NCBI GenBank assembly: GCA_947625775.1
Contig: CANQPM010000002.1
Span: 62,001-126,000 of the forward strand
Origin: an uncultured Lachnospiraceae bacterium
GTDB lineage: Bacteria > Bacillota > Clostridia > Lachnospirales > Lachnospiraceae
Direction of reading: 5' to 3'
Length of the DNA stretch: 64,000 nucleotides
The notes beneath the pieces are model-generated. The model ran no database searches and was not told the origin of the DNA. It saw only the letters and a list, made by a program, of their open reading frames with translations. The translations under genes and the position numbers were made by a program. The stretch's first letter is position 1, and every line of letters starts with the position of its first letter. This document shows, piece after piece, positions 34,458 to 44,211 of this stretch.

Positions 34458-36635
34458 ATGACAAGTGAAAGGATTGAGGAACTAATCAGTCAGCTTACTT
34501 TGCAGGAAAAGGCGGATATGGTTCATGGAAACGGGCTTTTTTCCACGAAGGGGGTAGAGCGGCTTGGCATACCGCCGTTTATAACATCAGACGGTCCTAT
34601 GGGGGTGCGAAAGGACTTTAAGAAAAATATATGGAGGGAAATAGGGCTTTCATATGACAGCGTCTCGTATCTGCCGAGCAATACTGCGCTTGCGGCGACA
34701 TGGAATAGGGAGCTTGCCTACAAGACAGGGCAGATTCTAGGCAAGGAGGCAAGAGGTCGCGGCAAGGATATGATACTCGCGCCAGGAATAAATATAATGC
34801 GCGATCCCAGATGCGGGCGCAGCTTTGAGTATATGGGCGAAGATCCGTATCTGACATCGGAGTTTGTAGTCCCGCTTGTAAAGGGCATTGAGGAAAATGA
34901 CGTTTCGGCGTGCGTGAAGCATTTTGCACTGAACAATCAGGAAACAAAGCGTTTGGAGGTAGATGTCGAAGTAAGCGAGAGGGCGCTCAGGGAGATTTAT
35001 TTGCCCGCGTTTGAGGCGGCTGTAAAGAAGGGCAAGGCAAAAGGGATAATGGGCGCATACAATAAGCTCAGAGGATCGTACTGCTGTCACAATGACTATC
35101 TTCTAAACAAGATTTTGCGCGATGAGTGGGGCTTTGAGGGCATTGCCGTTTCCGACTGGGGCGGGGTGCATGACACAAAAGAGGCGCTTATAAACGGGCT
35201 TGACATGGAAATGTCAGTCACAGACAATTTTGATGAATATTATCTTGCAAATCCGTTGCTCAAAATGATAGAGAGCGGCGAAATTGACAGGGAGCTTGCC
35301 GTGGAAAAGCTTGACGAAAAGGTAAGACACATTCTCCATGTGATGAATGAGCTCCATATGCTTGACGGCGAGCGAAAGAGCGGCGCATACAACGATTACC
35401 ACGACAAGGAGGCGCTGCGCCAGACCGCGAGGGAATCGGTAGTCCTGCTTAAAAATGATGAAAATATACTGCCGCTTGATAAAAAGAAGATAAAAAAGCT
35501 TCTGGTAATAGGCGAGAATGCCAACAGATGCCATGCGCCTGGCGGCGGCAGCGCGGAGATAAAGGCGCTTTATGAGATAACGCCGCTTATGGGCATAAAT
35601 ATGTTGCTTGGCGGCAATACGCAGATTGTTTATAAGCCTGGGTACTACAATGAAGACGTAGGAAATATCTGGGCAAATGTGGGCAATGATGAGAATGGGC
35701 AGGCGGACAGCTTAAACGCAAGTCCCGAGCCTGAAAGAAAGCTTGCAGATGATGAAAAGATTAAGCGCCAGAAGGAAAAGAATGACGAATATGCGGCAGA
35801 GGCGCTTGAAGCGGCAAAGGATGCGGATGCCGTGATTTTTGTCGGAGGGCTTACGCATGATTATGATACTGAGGGGCAGGACCGCGAAAGCCTGAAACTC
35901 CCGTATGGACAGGATGAGCTTATATCGAAGCTTTTGGACATAAGACCTGACACGGTTGTCATAATGCAGACGGGCTCGCCAGTGGATATGAGCGCATGGG
36001 TGGACAAGGCAAAGGCTCTTGTATGCAGCTGGTATGCGGGCATGGAAGGCGGAGCGGCGCTTGCGGAGGTTATTTTCGGCGAGGTCAATCCTTCGGGAAG
36101 GCTTCCTGAGACATTCCCTGTAAGCGATAAGGACTGTCCTGCTGTGGCGCTTGGAGAGTTTCCTGGGGGCGACAGCGTAAATTATGGAGAAGGTATTTTT
36201 GTAGGCTACAGGTATTATGACACGTATGATGTCAAGACGGCGTTTCCGTTTGGCTATGGGCTTTCATATACTGAGTTTGTAATGACAGGGCTGTCGGCAA
36301 GGGTGGCTGAGTGTACTCGTGAGAATAAGCTTGTCGAGGTGACGTTCAATATTTCAAATATTGGCGGCAGAGCGGGCGCGCAGGTGGCGCAGATATACGT
36401 GGCTGATAAGCTTCCGAAGGTAAAGAAGGCTGCAAAGGAGCTTAAGGCATTTGAGAAGGTCTGGCTTGAGGCAGGAGAAACTAAGCAGGTTAAAGTCGAG
36501 CTAAGGGAAGATGCCTTTGCATACTATGACGAGGAGAGCGGCGGTTTTAAGGTCGATGCGGGTAATTATATGATACTTCTTGCCAATTCGGCTGAGGAAG
36601 TTGTCGATGTGGCTGATGTGGCATTGAACGTATAA
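34458..36635 (+). CDS. Glycoside hydrolase family 3 beta-glucosidase
   Basis: A 725-residue GH3 enzyme removing terminal beta-linked glucose (or related sugars) from oligosaccharides. The N-terminal barrel (to about residue 300) contains KHFALNNQE and the nucleophile Asp233 in GIAVSDWGG. The middle domain contains ESVVLLKNDENILPL and the PGGGSAEIK loop. The last 120 residues form the FnIII-like domain (FPFGYGLSYTEF onward). There is no signal peptide, so it is cytoplasmic and acts on imported sugars. The exact sugar cannot be read from sequence. GAAGGAGAG lies ahead of the ATG; a possible terminator follows. Confidence 0.93.
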   Translation: MTSERIEELISQLTLQEKADMVHGNGLFSTKGVERLGIPPFITSDGPMGVRKDFKKNIWREIGLSYDSVSYLPSNTALAATWNRELAYKTGQILGKEARGRGKDMILAPGINIMRDPRCGRSFEYMGEDPYLTSEFVVPLVKGIEENDVSACVKHFALNNQETKRLEVDVEVSERALREIYLPAFEAAVKKGKAKGIMGAYNKLRGSYCCHNDYLLNKILRDEWGFEGIAVSDWGGVHDTKEALINGLDMEMSVTDNFDEYYLANPLLKMIESGEIDRELAVEKLDEKVRHILHVMNELHMLDGERKSGAYNDYHDKEALRQTARESVVLLKNDENILPLDKKKIKKLLVIGENANRCHAPGGGSAEIKALYEITPLMGINMLLGGNTQIVYKPGYYNEDVGNIWANVGNDENGQADSLNASPEPERKLADDEKIKRQKEKNDEYAAEALEAAKDADAVIFVGGLTHDYDTEGQDRESLKLPYGQDELISKLLDIRPDTVVIMQTGSPVDMSAWVDKAKALVCSWYAGMEGGAALAEVIFGEVNPSGRLPETFPVSDKDCPAVALGEFPGGDSVNYGEGIFVGYRYYDTYDVKTAFPFGYGLSYTEFVMTGLSARVAECTRENKLVEVTFNISNIGGRAGAQVAQIYVADKLPKVKKAAKELKAFEKVWLEAGETKQVKVELREDAFAYYDEESGGFKVDAGNYMILLANSAEEVVDVADVALNV

Positions 36636-36644
36636 TGATGATAT

Positions 36645-36691
36645 AAGGATTTTCAGATTTGCTGTGTGGGCAGATTTGGGAATCCTTTTTT
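36645..36691 (+). terminator. Possible terminator after the GH3 gene
   Basis: AAGGATT at 36645-36651 pairs with AATCCTT at 36681-36687 around a long, partly paired loop, then T residues. Confidence 0.45.
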
Positions 36692-36776
36692 ATTGTATAA
36701 TTTCTGACGGTGCTGTCGCATATCTGGGAGCTGTCGCATATGATATAAAAGCGATTGCTTTTAAGGGGGCGTTAGA

Positions 36777-37004
36777 TTGCTGTATAGTGAATTGAAAAAG
36801 AAAGAGGTTATAAGCATAAAGGACTGCAAGAGATTAGGCCATATCTGCAATCTGGAAATCGACGAGTGCGGCGGTTGCATATGCAAGATTATGGTGCCAG
36901 GCTGCAAGGGCTTTTGGAGTATGTTTACAGACGATTCAGTGATTGTCATTCCGTATAAGTGCATTAAGCAGATTGGACCTGATATTATATTGGTGGATAT
37001 ATGA
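36777..37004 (+). CDS. YlmC/YmxH family PRC-barrel protein
   Basis: A 75-residue PRC-barrel protein like YlmC/YmxH of sporulating Firmicutes. LYSELKKKEVISIKDCKRLG at the N-terminus and VIPYKCIKQIGPDIILVDI at the end are typical. It starts with TTG at 36777, supported by AAGGGGG 7 bases upstream and by the absence of any later ATG that keeps the domain whole. Role unknown; annotated in relatives as a sporulation protein. It precedes nrdR, which has its own promoter. Confidence 0.88.
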   Translation: MLYSELKKKEVISIKDCKRLGHICNLEIDECGGCICKIMVPGCKGFWSMFTDDSVIVIPYKCIKQIGPDIILVDI

Positions 37005-37079
37005 TGCTTTGCCACGTAATATCATGGGTACAGCTTTTGATTTTACAGAGATATGAGTTTGCAAATAAGCGTATTGTAG

Positions 37080-37108
37080 TTGACATTGCCCCAATCTTCA
37101 CGTATACT
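37080..37108 (+). promoter_or_regulatory. Strong sigma-A-like promoter for nrdR
   Basis: Consensus TTGACA at 37080-37085 and TATACT at 37103-37108 with a 17-bp spacer. Confidence 0.85.
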
Positions 37109-37201
37109 GAATTGTAAGAAAATTCATTAAATTTACATACAAATCATTATCATATATGTGCGGAAATTTTGCATGAGTACGCGTAAGGAGGCATACAGAT
37201 T

Positions 37202-37654
37202 ATGAAGTGTCCATTTTGCAACTGTGAAAATACGAGAGTTATAGATTCAAGACCAGCTGAGGACGGCAGCTCAATCCGCAGGCGGCGTGTCTGCGACGAG
37301 TGTGACAAGCGTTTCACTACATATGAAAAAGTGGAAACCATTCCCCTTATTGTCATTAAGAAGGACAACAACAGAGAGGCATATGACAGGACTAAAATCG
37401 AGGGCGGAATTTTGCGTGCCTGCCACAAAAGACCCGTGAGCATAGACAAAATAAATAAGCTTGTCGACGAGGTGGAAACTGAGGTCTTTGGCAGGGAGGA
37501 AAAGGAAGTGCCAAGCCAGGTGATTGGCGAGCTTGTTATGAATAAGCTGAAGGACTTGGACGCGGTAGCATATGTGCGCTTCGCCTCTGTGTACCGTGAA
37601 TTTAAGGACATCAATACATTTATGGACGAGCTCAAAAAAGTATTGGACAAATAA
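37202..37654 (+). CDS. nrdR: Transcriptional repressor NrdR
   Basis: Repressor of ribonucleotide reductase genes. The 150-residue product has the N-terminal zinc ribbon (CPFC and CDEC pairs around [17 protein letters not shown]) and an ATP-cone domain that senses ATP/dATP. AAGGAGG lies ahead of the ATG. No ribonucleotide reductase gene is in the window, so its targets lie elsewhere. Confidence 0.97.
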   Translation: MKCPFCNCENTRVIDSRPAEDGSSIRRRRVCDECDKRFTTYEKVETIPLIVIKKDNNREAYDRTKIEGGILRACHKRPVSIDKINKLVDEVETEVFGREEKEVPSQVIGELVMNKLKDLDAVAYVRFASVYREFKDINTFMDELKKVLDK

Positions 37655-37681
37655 AAGTACAATAATATTTTGAAATACATA

Positions 37682-37710
37682 TTGCTTTTTTGATAGATAT
37701 TATATACAAT
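37682..37710 (+). promoter_or_regulatory. Sigma-A-like promoter for the peptide-type ABC importer
   Basis: TTGCTT at 37682-37687 and TACAAT at 37705-37710 with a 17-bp spacer; leader of about 90 bases. Confidence 0.6.
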
Positions 37711-37807
37711 TATCAAAGCTGAGGGATAGTACTGCATTAAAAAGCGGCAGACTATACCCGACGCATCGACAACTGAATATAGAAAGAATAAGAAAAGGAG
37801 TAAAGAC

Positions 37808-39436
37808 ATGACTAAGAGAGAACACACAAAACCAAAGGTTCTTTTCGTAAGTATGTTGCTTACACTGACTATTGCACTGGGCGGATGCGCAGGTGATAAG
37901 GCTGATGGAGACTCTACACAAAATGCGACTGTTTCGACGGATGAAAGCTCTGAGAGCTCGCAGACACAAGCTCAGACAGAGGCGCAGCCGACGACAGATG
38001 ATGCCGATTCGCAGATTACTATAGGCATTCCGCAGGATTTGAACAGCCTTGATCCTAACCTTGCAAACGGTTCAGGCACACAGGAGATACTGTTCAATAT
38101 CTACGAGGGCTTATACAAGCCTGACAGCGACGGCAATCTCAATCCTGCTGTGGCAAGCGGCTATACAATGTCGGAAGACGGTTTGGTTTATACCTTCACA
38201 TTGAGAGACGGCATCAAGTTCCACAACGGAAATCCCGTAACGGTTGCAGACGTGAAATATTCGATTGAAAAATGCGCCGGTTTGAACGGGGGAGAGCCTG
38301 TTATATCGGCGTTTTCTAATATTGCAAGCGTCGAGACGCCTGATGACAAGACTGTTGTTGTCACATTAAAGGAAGCAAGCAGCGTGTTTATCGCAATATG
38401 CGCCACTATTGAGGCGGCTATCGTTCCCGCTGATGTGGCTGACCTTGAGACAAATCCTGTAGGTACTGGTCCATATAAGTTTGTGTCGCGTTCGCTGCAG
38501 GAAAATGTAGTATTGGAGCGCTTTGACGATTACTGGGGAGAGCCCGCGCATATAAAGACCGTTAATTTAAAGGTGCTTGCCGATGCTGACGCTATCGTGA
38601 TGAACCTTGAAGGCGGCGCGGTGGATATGGTTGCCAGAGTGACTACGGCGCAGGCGGCAGAGCTTGGCGATAATTTCAACATACTTGAAGGCACTATGAA
38701 TCTTGTACAGGGCATGTACTTAAACAATGACGTAGAGCCGTTTGACAACGAGCTTGTGCGTCAGGCTTTGAGCTATGCGGTAAACAAGCAGGAGATTTTG
38801 GACTTTGTTTCCGACGGCAAGGGTACGCCTGTAGGCAGCAGTATGTTCCCGACATTTGGGAAATACTATATGGATGAGTTAAACGACGTATATGCGACTG
38901 ACGTAGAGAAAGCAAAGGAGCTGCTTGCGGAGGCTGGCTATGCTGACGGCTTTGAGTTTACGGCAAAGGTGCCGTCAAACTATCAGCAGCATATTGATAC
39001 GGCGCAGGTTCTGGCGGAGCAGTACAAGGCTATTGGCGTGACTATGAATATTGAGCTTATCGAGTGGGAGACTTGGCTGAGCGACGTGTACGGTGCGCGT
39101 GACTTTGAGGCTACAGTAGTCGGTGTTGACGCGTCTACGCTTACGGCGGGCGCTATGCTGAGCCGTTTCCAGTCAACAGCAAGCAACAATTTTACAAACT
39201 ACAATAACCCTGATTACGACGCGGCTTATAAAAATGCGCTGTCAGCGGAGGCAGTCCTTGACGACGATTTGGCAACGGAGTATTACAAGGAGTGCGAGAA
39301 AATACTTACAGACACGGCGGCAAATGTGTACATTCAGGATTTGTGCGAGCTTGTCGCGATAAGTAAAAAATATGCCGGTTATGAATTTTATCCTTTATAC
39401 ATTCAGGATTTTTCAAAGCTTTATGCAGTAGAATAA
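37808..39436 (+). CDS. ABC importer substrate-binding lipoprotein, family 5 (peptide/nickel type)
   Basis: Solute-binding component of an Opp/Dpp/Nik-type importer. The 542-residue product has a lipoprotein signal with lipobox LGGC (Cys27), a Ser/Thr/Gln-rich linker, then the SBP_bac_5 fold (YEGLYKPDSDGNLNPAVASG, FTLRDGIKFHNGNPV, ALSYAVNKQEIL). Its substrate could be a peptide, a metal chelate or an oligosaccharide; sequence alone does not decide. AAAAGGAG lies ahead of the ATG. The permease and ATPase genes follow in order. Confidence 0.93.
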   Translation: MTKREHTKPKVLFVSMLLTLTIALGGCAGDKADGDSTQNATVSTDESSESSQTQAQTEAQPTTDDADSQITIGIPQDLNSLDPNLANGSGTQEILFNIYEGLYKPDSDGNLNPAVASGYTMSEDGLVYTFTLRDGIKFHNGNPVTVADVKYSIEKCAGLNGGEPVISAFSNIASVETPDDKTVVVTLKEASSVFIAICATIEAAIVPADVADLETNPVGTGPYKFVSRSLQENVVLERFDDYWGEPAHIKTVNLKVLADADAIVMNLEGGAVDMVARVTTAQAAELGDNFNILEGTMNLVQGMYLNNDVEPFDNELVRQALSYAVNKQEILDFVSDGKGTPVGSSMFPTFGKYYMDELNDVYATDVEKAKELLAEAGYADGFEFTAKVPSNYQQHIDTAQVLAEQYKAIGVTMNIELIEWETWLSDVYGARDFEATVVGVDASTLTAGAMLSRFQSTASNNFTNYNNPDYDAAYKNALSAEAVLDDDLATEYYKECEKILTDTAANVYIQDLCELVAISKKYAGYEFYPLYIQDFSKLYAVE

Positions 39437-39500
39437 ATGTATTGTAAAAAGCAGAGGATAGTTTTTTATAATTAGATTTGCGGTGCATAGGGCGCGCCTT

Positions 39501-39530
39501 TTATCGGAAGTAAAGGATAGCTTCCGATAA
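39501..39530 (+). other. Perfect 10-bp stem-loop between binding protein and permease
   Basis: TTATCGGAAG pairs with CTTCCGATAA around a 10-base loop, without a T run. Such hairpins after binding-protein genes often stabilise the upstream message (established in mal-type operons); that role is inferred here. Confidence 0.6.
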
Positions 39531-39649
39531 GCTATATAATTAGGAAACTGTTAGACTTTTCAAAAATTTTTAGTATGCTGTTCCGTTTATTTTTAAGTAA
39601 AATTGCTATTGTAGGCGGGCGCATATTAGTGAAAAGAGGTAGACGAGGT

Positions 39650-40609
39650 ATGAGATATGTTTTAAAAAAGCTTGCGACGACGCTGATAACGCTTTTATGC
39701 ATTTCATTCCTCGTCTATCTTGCATTTGACATAATACCGGGGGACGCTGCGCTTGCGTCGCTTGGAACAGATGCCACTCCTGAACGCATCGAGGCTGTGC
39801 GCGAGGAGCTTGGGCTCAACAGACCTTTTATGGAAAGATACGCGGACTGGCTTACCGGCTTTGTCAGGGGCGATTTTGGCATTTCTTATAAATACAATGT
39901 GCCAGTGTCGGAGATGATTTTGTCAAAGCTGCCTATCAATGTAGTGATGGCAGTGACGGCATTTATTATAATGGCGGGAGTGTCCGTGCCTGTCGGCATA
40001 TATTCAGCCAAGCATAAAGGTAAGGGCGTGGACAGGCTTATAATAGTGGTAAATCAGGTAATGATGTCTGTGCCGCATTTCTTTATGGGGATTTTGATTA
40101 CCTATATATTTGGACTAATTTTTAAGATATTTACGCCGGGCGGATTTGTTTCGTATGAAACGGATTTGGGAGGCTTTATATTATATATGATATTTCCCTG
40201 CATAGCGATTGCGTTGCCCAAAATTGCAATGTCGGTCAAGCTTTTGCGCGGCTCGTGCATTGAGGAGGCGGGCAAGGATTATGTGAGGACAGCCTACAGC
40301 AAGGGAAATAACACAAGCAAGGTGCTTTACCGCCATGTGCTCAGAAACGCTATGCTCCCTGTGATAACATTGTGGGGAATGACGCTTGCGGATATGATTG
40401 TGGGGAGCATTGTAATAGAGCAGGTGTTTAATATTCCGGGCATAGGGCGCATACTTTTGACTTCCATATCATACAGGGATTATCCTGTGGTGGAGGCTAT
40501 AATCGTGCTTATAGCGTTGGTGGTGATTGTTACGAATTTTTGTGTGGATATCATTTATCAGATAGTAGACCCGCGGATATCGGCGCAGAAGAATAGTCTA
40601 AGCAAGTAA
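39650..40609 (+). CDS. ABC transporter permease, DppB/OppB type
   Basis: A 319-residue polytopic membrane protein with the N-terminal MRYVLKKLATTLITLL helix, the IPGDAA and LGLNRPFMERY segments and the EAA loop region DYVRTAYSKG then VLRNAMLPVITLWG, all hallmarks of OppB/DppB permeases. I start at 39650; the in-frame ATG at 39575 lacks a site and adds residues foreign to the family. The mobile-looking element at 40664 separates it from its partner permease. Confidence 0.93.
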   Translation: MRYVLKKLATTLITLLCISFLVYLAFDIIPGDAALASLGTDATPERIEAVREELGLNRPFMERYADWLTGFVRGDFGISYKYNVPVSEMILSKLPINVVMAVTAFIIMAGVSVPVGIYSAKHKGKGVDRLIIVVNQVMMSVPHFFMGILITYIFGLIFKIFTPGGFVSYETDLGGFILYMIFPCIAIALPKIAMSVKLLRGSCIEEAGKDYVRTAYSKGNNTSKVLYRHVLRNAMLPVITLWGMTLADMIVGSIVIEQVFNIPGIGRILLTSISYRDYPVVEAIIVLIALVVIVTNFCVDIIYQIVDPRISAQKNSLSK

Positions 40610-40663
40610 TAAAAACAATAAAATTTTTAAACGCCCCAAAAACAGATGAGTGCCAATACACTA

Positions 40664-40887
40664 GCTCGAAGATGTTCATATACCCATGAAGACCCTTGGG
40701 GAGCGTCGGCACTTAACGAAACAAGCTGTAAAAGCGTAGCTCCTTTTACAGCGCAGTTGAGTTTAGTGTCCGCTACGCTTACCACGGAGTGCAAGCAAAA
40801 CGAAAAGAGTTTCTAAGGCGTTAAAAGACAACGCCTAAGAAATTCTAAGTTTCGTTTATCTTCATGTGTATATGAACATCTTCGAGC
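40664..40887 (+). mobile_element. MITE-like element, 224 bp, 29-bp terminal inverted repeats
   Basis: The ends (40664-40692 and 40859-40887) are inverted copies matching at 28 of 29 positions: GCTCGAAGATGTTCATATAC... at the left. There is no reading frame. Inside are a perfect 10-bp hairpin (GCTGTAAAAG at 40725, CTTTTACAGC at 40743), an inverted pair GCGTAGC/GCTACGC, and a long palindrome at 40798-40857 (AAACGAAA...AAGGCGTT / AACGCC...TTTCGTTT). No clear target duplication. It fills most of the 317-bp gap 40610-40926 within the importer operon, between the two permease genes. Confidence 0.8.
40798..40857 (+). repeat. Palindrome inside the MITE-like element, related to the purC repeat
   Basis: Stem AAACGAAA...TTTCTAAGGCGTT with AACGCCTAAGAAA...TTTCGTTT around AAAAGAC. 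Its core (TCTAAGGCG, 7-base loop region, CGCCTAAGA) equals the core of the tandem palindromes at 11024-11171. Confidence 0.75.
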
Positions 40888-40926
40888 GACCTGCTTAACA
40901 CAATTATAAAAGAGGAATTAAATCAT

Positions 40927-41739
40927 ATGCAAATTGGGAAAAAGTATTCCAAGAAAAAATATTCTGCAAACTTAATAATCGGTCTTGTGATTACTTCCAT
41001 TATGCTGTTTTTGATAATACTAGGATTTTTTTATACTCCGTATGATCCGACAAAAATGGACAGCAGCGCCAAGTTGGCGGCACCGAGTCTGTCGCATCTT
41101 ATGGGCTGTGATAACTTTGGAAGGGATATTTTTTCGCGTGTGCTTAAGGGAATGGGCAATACTTTCATTATAGCGTTTGCGACTGTGGTTATCGGAGTGG
41201 TAAGCGGCGTGGTTATTGGGGCTGTCACAGGGTATTTCGGCGGCTGGCTTGATGAGGTTGTCATGCGCATAAATGATGTGGTGTTTGCATTTCCGAGCAT
41301 ACTCCTTGCGCTTGTGTTTATCAGTCTTTTCGGTACGGGGAAATACAACGTCGTGCTTGCGCTTGGCATAGCGTTTGTGCCGAGCTTTGCGCGTATAGTG
41401 CGCGGCGAGTTCATCAAGTACCGCGAGATGGACTATGTGAAAAGCGCGCGGCTTGCGGGAGTGCCGCACATGCGGATAATCTTTGTGCATATCCTTCCTA
41501 ATACAATGACAGTGCTGCTTTCATCAATAATGATAGGCTTTAATAACGCCGTGCTTGCGGAGGCGGGAATGAGCTATCTTGGCATTGGTGTGCAGCCGCC
41601 TGATGCAAGTTTGGGTAGTATGCTTTCAGAAGCGCAGGGATATCTGTTTTCAGCGCCAAATTATGCTGTGTTTACGGGGCTTATGATAATTTTGCTCGTG
41701 CTTGGTTTTTCACTTTTGGCGGACGGGCTGAAAAATTAA
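40927..41739 (+). CDS. ABC transporter permease, DppC/OppC type
   Basis: A 270-residue membrane protein with the OppC-type N-terminal helix, periplasm-facing segment APSLSHLMGCDNFGRDIFSRV (typical GTDxxGRDxxSR), and EAA loop DYVKSARLAGVPHMRIIF then HILPNTMTVLLSS. AGAGG lies ahead of the ATG, downstream of the MITE-like element. Partner of the DppB-type permease. Confidence 0.93.
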   Translation: MQIGKKYSKKKYSANLIIGLVITSIMLFLIILGFFYTPYDPTKMDSSAKLAAPSLSHLMGCDNFGRDIFSRVLKGMGNTFIIAFATVVIGVVSGVVIGAVTGYFGGWLDEVVMRINDVVFAFPSILLALVFISLFGTGKYNVVLALGIAFVPSFARIVRGEFIKYREMDYVKSARLAGVPHMRIIFVHILPNTMTVLLSSIMIGFNNAVLAEAGMSYLGIGVQPPDASLGSMLSEAQGYLFSAPNYAVFTGLMIILLVLGFSLLADGLKN

Positions 41740-41908
41740 CTGTAATGATGAAGATGCCTGTTCACTTGTGGGCAGCCTGATGTCTGCCTATTCGGATAAA
41801 TGCTGATTGATATAAGCGGAGAAGTCTGTCATTATTTCAATAAAACAGTGAATAAACATAGGAAAATAGAAACTTCCAAATTTTAAATTCAGAAAACAGT
41901 GGTAAAAT

Positions 41909-42715
<807 letters not shown>

Positions 42716-42812
42716 TTGTGAAAAACTAATTGTACAAGACTATAGCTGGTTTTAAATTCAAAGCCTTTATTTTATGATTTAAAGTTTAAAGGCTCTGTAT
42801 GGGGATATTGTC

Positions 42813-43544
42813 ATGGACACAGAAAACATACTGGAAATAAACAGTTTAAATGTATATTATAATAAAAAGCAGCATGTGCTGAAGGACATTTCTTTTAGCA
42901 TGAAAAAGGGCGAGATTTTAGGACTCGTAGGCGAAAGCGGCTGCGGAAAGACGACGCTTGCAAAAGCGGTACTTGGAATGCAGCGACACTATGACGGCAG
43001 CATAAGCCTTGACTGTCCCAATCCCCAGATGGTATTCCAGGATCCGTACAGCTCGCTCAATCCGTCAAAAAAAATCGGCTGGATATTGGAGGAGCCTATG
43101 CGCATGAAAAAAGGCAAGGGCAGGCTAAACCATACGCAAAGGCAGGAGAAGGTCGAGGAAATGCTTGAAAAAGTCGGTCTTGACGCAAGAATCAAGGAGC
43201 ATTATCCGTCGGAGCTTTCAGGAGGTCAGAGACAGCGCATAGCGATAGCTGCAGCGCTTTTGTGCGGCACGGATTTTCTGATTGCGGACGAGCCTGTTTC
43301 GGCGCTTGACGTGACAATCCAGTCGCAGATTATAAGGCTGCTCTTGAAACTCCACAAGGAAATGGGACTTTCAATACTTTTTATATCACATGACCTGCGA
43401 GTGGTTTATCAGATGTGCGACAGGGTGATGATTATGCGCGGCGGGGTAATCCTTGAACAGGGATATGTTGACGATATATACAAAAGCCCCCAAAGCAGCT
43501 ACACTAAGCTTTTGCTTGAGGCGGCAAATATAATTGATTTTTAG
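42813..43544 (+). CDS. ABC transporter ATP-binding protein, DppF/OppF type
   Basis: A 243-residue ATPase with Walker A GESGCGKTTLAKA, Q-loop FQDPYSSLNPSKK, signature ELSGGQRQRIAIAAAL and Walker B FLIADEPVSALDVT. It completes the five-gene importer. The next gene starts 10 bases on, using the AGGAG at the stop codon (TAGGAG), so it may be co-transcribed. Confidence 0.93.
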   Translation: MDTENILEINSLNVYYNKKQHVLKDISFSMKKGEILGLVGESGCGKTTLAKAVLGMQRHYDGSISLDCPNPQMVFQDPYSSLNPSKKIGWILEEPMRMKKGKGRLNHTQRQEKVEEMLEKVGLDARIKEHYPSELSGGQRQRIAIAAALLCGTDFLIADEPVSALDVTIQSQIIRLLLKLHKEMGLSILFISHDLRVVYQMCDRVMIMRGGVILEQGYVDDIYKSPQSSYTKLLLEAANIIDF

Positions 43545-43554
43545 GAGAAATTTT

Positions 43555-44073
43555 ATGCTTGAGGCTTTTTATCCAAAACAATATATGGCGTCTGCTTACG
43601 ATATTGATTTTAAGGGATTTTATGAAAACGGCAGCAGAGGAATTATTTTTGACATAGACAATACGCTTGTGCCGCATGGCGCGCCCGCCGACGACAGGGC
43701 AATAAAGCTTTTTGACGAGCTTAGGTCAATCGGCTATGAGGTAATTATAATTTCAAACAATAAAGAGCCGAGGGTTAAAATGTTTTGTGATGCCGTCGGC
43801 GCGCCTTATATTTTCAAGGCAGGAAAGCCCAATCCCAGAAATTACAGGGCGGCAATGCAAAGAATGAGGACAGACGCCCACAGCACGCTTTTTGTAGGCG
43901 ACCAGATTTTTACCGACGTGTGGGGGGCAAATAGGGCGGGCATATATTCAATACTTGTGAAGCCAATTCACCCCAAGGAAGAAATTCAGATTGTTTTGAA
44001 ACGGTATCTTGAGAAAATTGTGCTGTTCTTTTATAATAGAAGATGCAGGAAGCAAATCGGCGGCAGAGACTAG
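43555..44073 (+). CDS. YqeG family HAD IIIA-type phosphatase
   Basis: A 172-residue HAD-superfamily phosphatase. Motif I is FDIDNTLVPHG, motif II IIISNNKEPRV, motif III KPNPRNYRAAM and motif IV FVGDQIFTDVWGANRAGI. YqeG proteins are near-universal in Firmicutes, often beside aroE and other shikimate or ribosome genes, as here. The start at 43555 follows AGGAG at the dppF-type stop codon. Confidence 0.92.
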   Translation: MLEAFYPKQYMASAYDIDFKGFYENGSRGIIFDIDNTLVPHGAPADDRAIKLFDELRSIGYEVIIISNNKEPRVKMFCDAVGAPYIFKAGKPNPRNYRAAMQRMRTDAHSTLFVGDQIFTDVWGANRAGIYSILVKPIHPKEEIQIVLKRYLEKIVLFFYNRRCRKQIGGRD

Positions 44074-44118
44074 CTGCGCTGCTGTTTTTGCAGCATTTAA
44101 AAATGATATTATAAATGA

Positions 44119-44147
44119 TTGGATAATTGCGAAATGCACTCTAAATT
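44119..44147 (+). promoter_or_regulatory. Possible promoter for the aro genes
   Basis: TTGGAT at 44119-44124 and TAAATT at 44142-44147, spacer 17 bp. Moderate match only. Confidence 0.4.
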
Positions 44148-44211
44148 CTACGCTTCTGTGTAAAATTCTGTAATTATCTAAATGCAGCATAAATGAAAGG
44201 AAAATTTGAAG

